The notes under the pieces are model-generated. The model ran no database searches. It was not told the DNA's origin and saw only the letters and a program-made list of their open reading frames with translations. Position numbers and translations under genes: made by a program. Shown here in pieces: positions 1 to 4,602 of a stretch of DNA of 7,046 nt. This stretch comes from a bacterium (GTDB taxonomy: Bacteria; UBP14; UBA6098; B30-G16): the NCBI GenBank assembly GCA_003645115.1, contig QNEG01000072.1, positions 1 through 7,046 of the forward strand, given 5' to 3'. Every line of letters begins with the position of its first letter. Position 1 is the stretch's first letter.

Positions 1-3000
1 TAGATAGCATATGCCCTGCATCTACATGCCCAAAAAGCTGATTATTCAAAAACCGATTATTGCACGAACTGTCATTTATTTCTATTACTGTGGAATAAGA
101 GGCATTCACCGCACCGGTAGATTGAATAGTCATATCCTGAAATGTTAAATAATCCGCTCCTGCAAGTTTTACTGTATAATTATCATCGACTCCCGTTGCA
201 GCTTGCGTTAAAGTAACGAGACTGCTGTCGTCGTTTTCCGATTGAAAAGTTACTGTATTAACAGCTGAAGCACCGATAAGCTGCGGAATCGATATCCTTT
301 CCGTATATGTTCCATTCCTTACGTTAAATATTGTAGCTCCACAAACACCGAATTGAGTGATTGCATTAACTGCTTGGGTAAAATTGGGGAAACTCGGTGA
401 AGCTCCACCTATGGTAAATGCCCCGTTAAATCCCGCCCCGATGTAATTCACATACGATGTATCGTTACCGTTATCCGGATCGGTACCGTGGTTCGGTTCG
501 CTCGTCCAAACCATGATACTGCATACGACACCCGAGCTAAATGTGTAATCACCTATGTCTATATCGCTTTGAGAATCATATGGATCTATGTTCCCATTCC
601 ATTCGAACGGTGTCTGCTCGATATATCCCGAACCTTCATCTATTGCCCATCTAATTTTTGTATATGTAAGTGAATTTCCCGCAAAATTTTGCAATGTAAC
701 AATTATATCTTTCGTTCCAGGGCAAAATGTAAGTGTTGGTGCATCAATAGATGTAATTCCCGCGTCATCCGTCGCTCCAGCCGGCGGCTTCTCATCTGCG
801 CCGATATCAGTCGGCGTGGTTCTCGTATCGCCGTCGAAATCAGTTTCATAGCCGGATAACACAACAGTTCCCGAATCTATGCAGGGCGATATATCTTGCA
901 AATGTAAGTCACTTGCACTAACGAACAACGGGTCGCGGGAGATGCTATTAATATCCTCGCCCGAAGCGGATTGCCAGTCGGAAAGAGTGTTGTAATAGTT
1001 ATATGAATAAAGTACAACTTTCGCATCGGGAGCGTATAAATCGTTATTATCACTATCAAAATTTACAGTATCGGAACGAGCATCAAATGAAACATCTGTA
1101 CTCATCGAACCGGTGCACCATAAAATGTTATTCTTAATAATTGTATTAAGACAATCTTCGAGATAAAATGCCACATCCTCCGCCTTAATGGAATTGTAGT
1201 AATATTCGTTATTATCACTATTGTTATCATTAAGTATTCCTCTATATACTGTATCGTAAATTATATTATTATGAACTTTTGCATTGTTAGTGTTTTCTAT
1301 TCTTATACCATAATTGCTTGTTGAACCGGTATGGAGCTTATTATTATATACTAACGCACTGTCTCCATAATAGATATAAACCCCGCTATTCTGGCTACTT
1401 CCACAGCTATATGCCTCGTTGTTATATACTTCTGCCTTTTTGTTATATCGAACATATATAGCTTCGCGTGAACAATCGTGAACCACATTATGATGAATAA
1501 TGCTTCCGTATCCATAATATGATGCACTGCTCGAAGCGAGATAAATACCGTGATTTCCGTCCGCTATGTTGTTATATGAAATTTCATTCGAATCGGGAAT
1601 AGCAGCAGAAGAATTATAAACATACACTCCATAGTCACTGGAACCATTTTCGTATATATTACAATGATTTATTTTGTTAAAATCACTGTTTCGATATATA
1701 TATACTCCATCGTTCGATGCACCTGTTATATCGAATCCATCTACAATTACATAATTAGCATCGTATAAATAAACTGTGTATTGATAACCATCGAGAACGA
1801 CACCATTGGGTGAAGCCTTGAATTCCACATAACCAGTTGCGTCGCCATCGTCGTTGCTATCGACACGAAATTCCTCCGTGGAACTGGTTGCTTCATAACT
1901 ACCGTGGTCAACCCAGACTATGCAGTTGGGACCCAATGCGTATGAGTTAATAATCTGTCGAATGCTCGCTTTCGGTGTATTTGGACTCAAACCGTCGTTG
2001 CCGCTGTTTCCGGCGGCGGAACAATATGTATCGTCGGCATCGTAGCTGTCATTAACAAAATACATGCATCCCTGCAAACATCGCATATAATTTGATATTG
2101 CAGCTGTTAATCCACCACCTACTCGCTCTATCTTTATCTTTATGCTATCGGTTCCGTCGTATTGCACATCCGACCATGTATATGTTCCGGATGATAAGGG
2201 TTTATTCACCAGTCCCGTAACAGATGAAAGCGAACCTGTACCCTCGCTAAGACTAAGTGTTACATTGCTGGTATTATCCTCATCTCGATTGTCGTTCTCA
2301 TCCGTAGCGGAAACCTGAACTGTGAAATTCGTGCTTGTTTCATAGAAGGGAGGATAGGAATCGAAATACATTTTCGTGGCTTGAACATCGACTGCATTCT
2401 TGTCATTCCCTGTTTCGGGTGAACCGGAACCGAAAGACGAGCCACTTCCGCTTGTGCTAATATCACTATAATCCAGTTTAAATTCGATATTGTCATTATC
2501 CGCACCGGATGGCAAATCTGTACTTAACCATATTTTAACTTGATATGTTTCGGAAGTTCCGTCAGCAACAGATATATAGGGGTCGGCAATTGTAAATGTA
2601 ATATCTGTTGCTGTAATATTTCCCGCAAGGTCTGTGGGCAGGTCGGTTCCAGTTGCGGTATTACAAAGATGTGCACCGGCAATCACTTTAGCCCAATCCG
2701 CAAAATCATTCCCATCGCCTTGAGTGAGTTTTAGCGAAAGTATCTTAGTTGGGTCGCCATCGCGGGTTCCCTTATCTTCGAATCCAAAATCGAATACGAA
2801 TACTTTCCCGGTTTCCGTATCGATAGTCGAGGATATTGTTGCCGGCTCTGCAGCAGCGCCCTGTTTTACTTCTGAATCGTCATCGTATGTTCCAGCGATA
2901 CTTGTGCGTGTCGCTTCACTCGTGTTGCCGTATGCGCCCTGATTTATTATATCACCGTTTCCAGCAGGTTCATTGCTGTAATCATCCGCAGGGTCGCCGC

Positions 3001-4582
3001 CATCGATACAGGGAGATGTATTCGCATCCGGTGCAGACCAATCGCTGCCGGTCCAGTGTCCCGTTGTTGCCGATTGCAGATGAAAATCTTCACTGCCCGA
3101 AGTCGTAGATACAAAATAAGGAGGATTTGTAGTCAACTGCACTTCTGTATTATGGTCTTCGGGAGGAAGAGATGAACCATATACAGCATACGCTGCGCTA
3201 TATCCTGCAAAATAGTTATATGTTATCGTTGCACCACCATTATAAATTCTAAATCCATAATCACCCGAAATACCCGATGCATTACATATTATATTATTTC
3301 GAAAAACTTGATTATTTCCATTGTATTGATATACCGAATATGAAGTGCTCGGAGTATAAACCGTGTTATTTATAAATTCAGAGTTATCGCAATAGTAAAT
3401 GTAAAGCCCATAGGAACCGCGAGTATCATAGACTATATTATTATTAAAAGTTAAATACTGTGTATAATAAAAATATAGCCCATTGCTGCCCGTGTCATGA
3501 ATAATACAGTTTTTTATGGTTAGATATTGAGTTAAATCGGTTGTGCTACCACGATTCACATATATTAAATAACTCGTAGTCGATTTTATTTCAAAACCAT
3601 TCACTATAACATACATTAAATGGTCTGCACTTCCAAATGGCTTTATGTAGAATCCATATTGCTCACCATCGACGATTGGCTTGTATCCATCTCCAGCGCG
3701 GATTGTTAGAGAGCAACTAACACTCGAATTATATTTAAAAATATCCACTTGCTCTAAATAGGTTCTATCGGAATTAACTGTTACAACATATACACCATCC
3801 AGAGTTTGCGGAATTTGCGCGATAGCGTCATTTATAATATAGAACTCGTTATTTCCCGCAGATGGATACGGACTACCGTCTTTTGTCAATATAACATCAC
3901 GGATTACAACCTGTATATCGTCCAAATACCAATACTCACTAGTAGAGTTTGCATTCGCCTCGAATCGTATATAAAGATTGCTTGCCGCACTCGCATCGAT
4001 ATCGACATGGTATTCCGTCCAGTTAATTATATCTGTTCCGTTGACATTTGCCCATTCAATCCACGAACCGGAATCGAGTTTATAGTACATCTTCATTCGT
4101 TCGCCGTTGTCGCAACCATAGTCCTTAAGCCAGCATGTGATTACAATATCATTATCACCGCTGACATCTATCACCGCAGTTTTTTCCAATGTGCGGGTTC
4201 CACCACCTTGAAACCGGCAGCTCGCTATACCGTTATGAATATAGGTAGAACTACTTGTGTATCGCGTTACATTACTCGAGCATGTCCAGCCTGTCGGTGG
4301 AAATGCCGTGTTTTCAAATCCCTCGAAAAATGGTATATCACCCGCCATCGTCTCCAGTGGTTCGGGAGGTGGTGTATCATCATCATTATAGCGAGAATAA
4401 TCAAATGATGACTCTCCACTACTGTTTGCGTTCATTGCATAAATAACATCGGGAAGTTCGACAGCCGGTTTTGGGAAAAAAGTATTCTGTTCCACCACCG
4501 TAGATTGGGCATGTGCTACTATAACAATAGATAACACTATCGCCGATAGGATCCGCATCATATTTTTATTCGAATATTTCAT
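1..4582 (-). CDS. Giant secreted multidomain beta-helix protein (adhesin-like), 3' end outside window
   Basis: I followed one reading frame from ATG at 4582 leftwards through 1,527 codons without a stop; it runs off the left edge, so the protein is longer than 1,527 residues. An in-frame TAA lies two codons upstream of the ATG, so nothing longer is possible at the N-terminus; M8 and M9 are alternative starts. Visible order: signal peptide 1-25; acidic/Pro linker (DDDTPPPEP, about 68-76); jelly-roll 83-229; parallel beta-helix 1, about 243-554; two beta-sandwich/Ig-like modules, 562-729 and 730-831; beta-helix 2, 848-1264; CARDB/Ig-like module 1268-1381; start of beta-helix 3 from 1387. This architecture is typical of Bacteroidota extracellular proteins exported by Sec and then often type IX secretion, but the C-terminal sorting domain would be off-window. 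No lyase or hydrolase catalytic residues could be assigned, so adhesion or matrix binding is the best inference. It lies 20 bases downstream of the fibre-like gene, probably in one operon. Confidence 0.95.
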   Translation of the reverse strand, partial: MKYSNKNMMRILSAIVLSIVIVAHAQSTVVEQNTFFPKPAVELPDVIYAMNANSSGESSFDYSRYNDDDTPPPEPLETMAGDIPFFEGFENTAFPPTGWTCSSNVTRYTSSSTYIHNGIASCRFQGGGTRTLEKTAVIDVSGDNDIVITCWLKDYGCDNGERMKMYYKLDSGSWIEWANVNGTDIINWTEYHVDIDASAASNLYIRFEANANSTSEYWYLDDIQVVIRDVILTKDGSPYPSAGNNEFYIINDAIAQIPQTLDGVYVVTVNSDRTYLEQVDIFKYNSSVSCSLTIRAGDGYKPIVDGEQYGFYIKPFGSADHLMYVIVNGFEIKSTTSYLIYVNRGSTTDLTQYLTIKNCIIHDTGSNGLYFYYTQYLTFNNNIVYDTRGSYGLYIYYCDNSEFINNTVYTPSTSYSVYQYNGNNQVFRNNIICNASGISGDYGFRIYNGGATITYNYFAGYSAAYAVYGSSLPPEDHNTEVQLTTNPPYFVSTTSGSEDFHLQSATTGHWTGSDWSAPDANTSPCIDGGDPADDYSNEPAGNGDIINQGAYGNTSEATRTSIAGTYDDDSEVKQGAAAEPATISSTIDTETGKVFVFDFGFEDKGTRDGDPTKILSLKLTQGDGNDFADWAKVIAGAHLCNTATGTDLPTDLAGNITATDITFTIADPYISVADGTSETYQVKIWLSTDLPSGADNDNIEFKLDYSDISTSGSGSSFGSGSPETGNDKNAVDVQATKMYFDSYPPFYETSTNFTVQVSATDENDNRDEDNTSNVTLSLSEGTGSLSSVTGLVNKPLSSGTYTWSDVQYDGTDSIKIKIERVGGGLTAAISNYMRCLQGCMYFVNDSYDADDTYCSAAGNSGNDGLSPNTPKASIRQIINSYALGPNCIVWVDHGSYEATSSTEEFRVDSNDDGDATGYVEFKASPNGVVLDGYQYTVYLYDANYVIVDGFDITGASNDGVYIYRNSDFNKINHCNIYENGSSDYGVYVYNSSAAIPDSNEISYNNIADGNHGIYLASSSASYYGYGSIIHHNVVHDCSREAIYVRYNKKAEVYNNEAYSCGSSQNSGVYIYYGDSALVYNNKLHTGSTSNYGIRIENTNNAKVHNNIIYDTVYRGILNDNNSDNNEYYYNSIKAEDVAFYLEDCLNTIIKNNILWCTGSMSTDVSFDARSDTVNFDSDNNDLYAPDAKVVLYSYNYYNTLSDWQSASGEDINSISRDPLFVSASDLHLQDISPCIDSGTVVLSGYETDFDGDTRTTPTDIGADEKPPAGATDDAGITSIDAPTLTFCPGTKDIIVTLQNFAGNSLTYTKIRWAIDEGSGYIEQTPFEWNGNIDPYDSQSDIDIGDYTFSSGVVCSIMVWTSEPNHGTDPDNGNDTSYVNYIGAGFNGAFTIGGASPSFPNFTQAVNAITQFGVCGATIFNVRNGTYTERISIPQLIGASAVNTVTFQSENDDSSLVTLTQAATGVDDNYTVKLAGADYLTFQDMTIQSTGAVNASYSTVIEINDSSCNNRFLNNQLFGHVDAGHMLS
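2..424 (-). other. Start of beta-helix module 3 (truncated by window edge)
   Basis: Residues 1387-1527. The motifs GAFTIGGASPSFPNFTQA, VNAITQFGVCGATIFNVR and NGTYTERISI, then VTFQSENDDSS, VTLTQAA, NYTVKLAGADYLTFQDM and RFLNNQLFG, form the recurrent 'GxYTIGG...F..A...GVcGpVtFnVrxGtYtE' entry of Bacteroidota beta-helix proteins. The coils are cut at the left edge, so neither the end of this module nor a C-terminal sorting domain can be seen. Confidence 0.8.
440..781 (-). other. CARDB/Ig-like module before beta-helix 3
   Basis: Residues 1268-1381. It contains DDAGITSIDAPTLTFCPG, 'DIIVTLQNFAGNSL', 'IRWAIDEG', 'PFEWNGNIDPYDS' and 'VWTSEPNHGTDPDNGNDT'. The order 'cPG...V.N.G...v.W.v.g...W.G.l.p...i..G.y.f..g...i.vwtsxPNg..D....NDT' matches the CARDB-like adhesive/spacer modules of Bacteroidota gliding and surface proteins. 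The family name is from recall of the pattern, not a search. Confidence 0.6.
791..2041 (-). other. Right-handed parallel beta-helix module 2
   Basis: Residues 848-1264. The entry motif CSAAGNSGNDGLSPNTPKAS followed by IRQIINSY and VDHGSYE is the standard start of a secreted beta-helix ('sGsdsNDGlsPntPkaSI...vxxGtY'). At least eight coils follow, with strands such as GVYIYR, GVYVYN, GIYLAS, AIYVRY, GVYIYY and GIRIEN alternating with turns HNNIIYD, YNNKLH, HHNVVHD and KNNILWC. It closes with DLHLQDISPCIDSGT (from 1225), DFDGDTR and DIGADE (1259-1264), the other common end signature of these modules. No active-site residues were recognised. Confidence 0.88.
2090..2395 (-). other. Ig-like module B
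   Basis: Residues 730-831. The strand pattern AVDVQATKMYFDS, 'FTVQVSATDENDNRDED', 'SNVTLSLSEGTGSL', 'SSGTYTWSDVQYDGTDSI' and 'KIKIERVGGG' resembles bacterial Ig-like/invasin-type domains, in which 'VxAxDxxGNxD' followed by 'VTLS' is a usual core. It leads into a short CLQGC segment (about 835-839) before beta-helix 2. The likely role is a rigid spacer. Confidence 0.6.
2396..2899 (-). other. Beta-sandwich module A between beta-helices
   Basis: Residues 562-729. It starts after the GAYGNT signature and runs through 'PATISSTIDTETGKVFVFDF', 'DWAKVIAGAHLC' and 'YQVKIWLSTDLPSGADND', an alternating strand pattern rich in Asp, Thr and Gly. It ends in a Gly/Ser linker (TSGSGSSFGSGSPETGND, about 709-727). 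Similar modules occur in large Bacteroidota secreted proteins, where they act as spacers. I cannot give it a precise family name. Confidence 0.55.
2921..3856 (-). other. Right-handed parallel beta-helix module 1
   Basis: Residues about 243-554. A run of coils of about 22-25 residues shows the pattern 'xNNIVYDTxxxxGLYIYYxxxxxF': for example NCIIHDTGSNGLYFYY, NNNIVYDTRGSYGLYIYY, INNTVYTPSTSYSVYQYN and RNNIICNASG. Asn ladders and an aromatic GLYxYY strand recur. The module closes with SPCIDGGDP (523-531), EPAGNGD and NQGAYGNT (547-554), a closing signature seen in many secreted beta-helix proteins. It starts with an AIAQIPQTLDGVYVV-type entry strand. It belongs to the pectate-lyase-like/NosD-like fold class, but no catalytic residues were identifiable. 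Confidence 0.85.
3896..4336 (-). other. Jelly-roll domain of cleaved-adhesin / MAM-like type
   Basis: Residues 83-229. It opens with IPFFEGFEN and PPTGWT, the 'F-EGFE...PPxGW' beginning typical of the cleaved-adhesin type of beta jelly-roll, and closes with EYWYLDDIQVVI, matching the 'YxDDIxV' last strand of that family. Between them lie strand-like segments such as LEKTAVIDVSG, DIVITCWLKD and KMYYKLDSGSW. Two cysteines (C150 and C157) sit six residues apart around an Asp/Asn-rich loop. In known relatives such domains bind sugars or host proteins; here that function is inference. Confidence 0.75.
4508..4582 (-). other. Sec signal peptide of the giant beta-helix protein
   Basis: Residues 1-25 have a charged n-region (K2, K6, R10), a hydrophobic core ILSAIVLSIVIV at 11-22, and an AHA motif at 23-25 that fits signal peptidase I cleavage before Q26. 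Starting at M8 or M9 would still leave a good, more typical-length signal peptide (MRILSAIVLSIVIVAHA). There is no lipobox cysteine next to the cleavage site, so a lipoprotein is unlikely. This places the mature protein in the periplasm or beyond. Confidence 0.9.
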
Positions 4583-4602
4583 AGCTTAGTTTTAGATGCT
4601 AT
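4583..4602 (-). other. 20-base intergenic junction, no Shine-Dalgarno
   Basis: Between the TAA of the fibre-like gene and the ATG of the beta-helix gene there are only 20 bases. Read on the minus strand they are AT-rich, with no GGAGG-like sequence; this is usual for Bacteroidota. There is no room for a promoter plus leader, so co-transcription is the simplest reading. The bases 4581-4585 and 4598-4602 form a 5-base inverted repeat (ATAGC/GCTAT) around 12 bases, which is too short for a terminator. Confidence 0.7.

Noticed and set aside
1200..1700. Recurrent short AT-rich words (such as gttatata) suggesting a DNA repeat array or CRISPR
   Set aside because: The recurrence follows the codons for the YNN/HNN turn and Tyr strand of the beta-helix coils; the units differ in sequence and spacing and stay in frame.
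2836..3108. 90-codon open frame on the plus strand
   Set aside because: It is opposite the end of beta-helix 1 (SPCIDGGDP...GAYGNT), which is unmistakably coding on the minus strand.
3806..4408. 200-codon open frame on the plus strand
   Set aside because: It lies codon-on-codon antisense to the secreted protein's jelly-roll and first beta-helix. The sense strand has clear domain motifs (EGFE...PPTGW, YWYLDDI), while the antisense product is Ile/Arg/Cys-rich without recognisable motifs.
4581..4602. Possible terminator between the two genes
   Set aside because: Only a 5-base inverted repeat with a 12-base loop and no following T-run on the transcribed strand; it also includes the start codon of the next gene.
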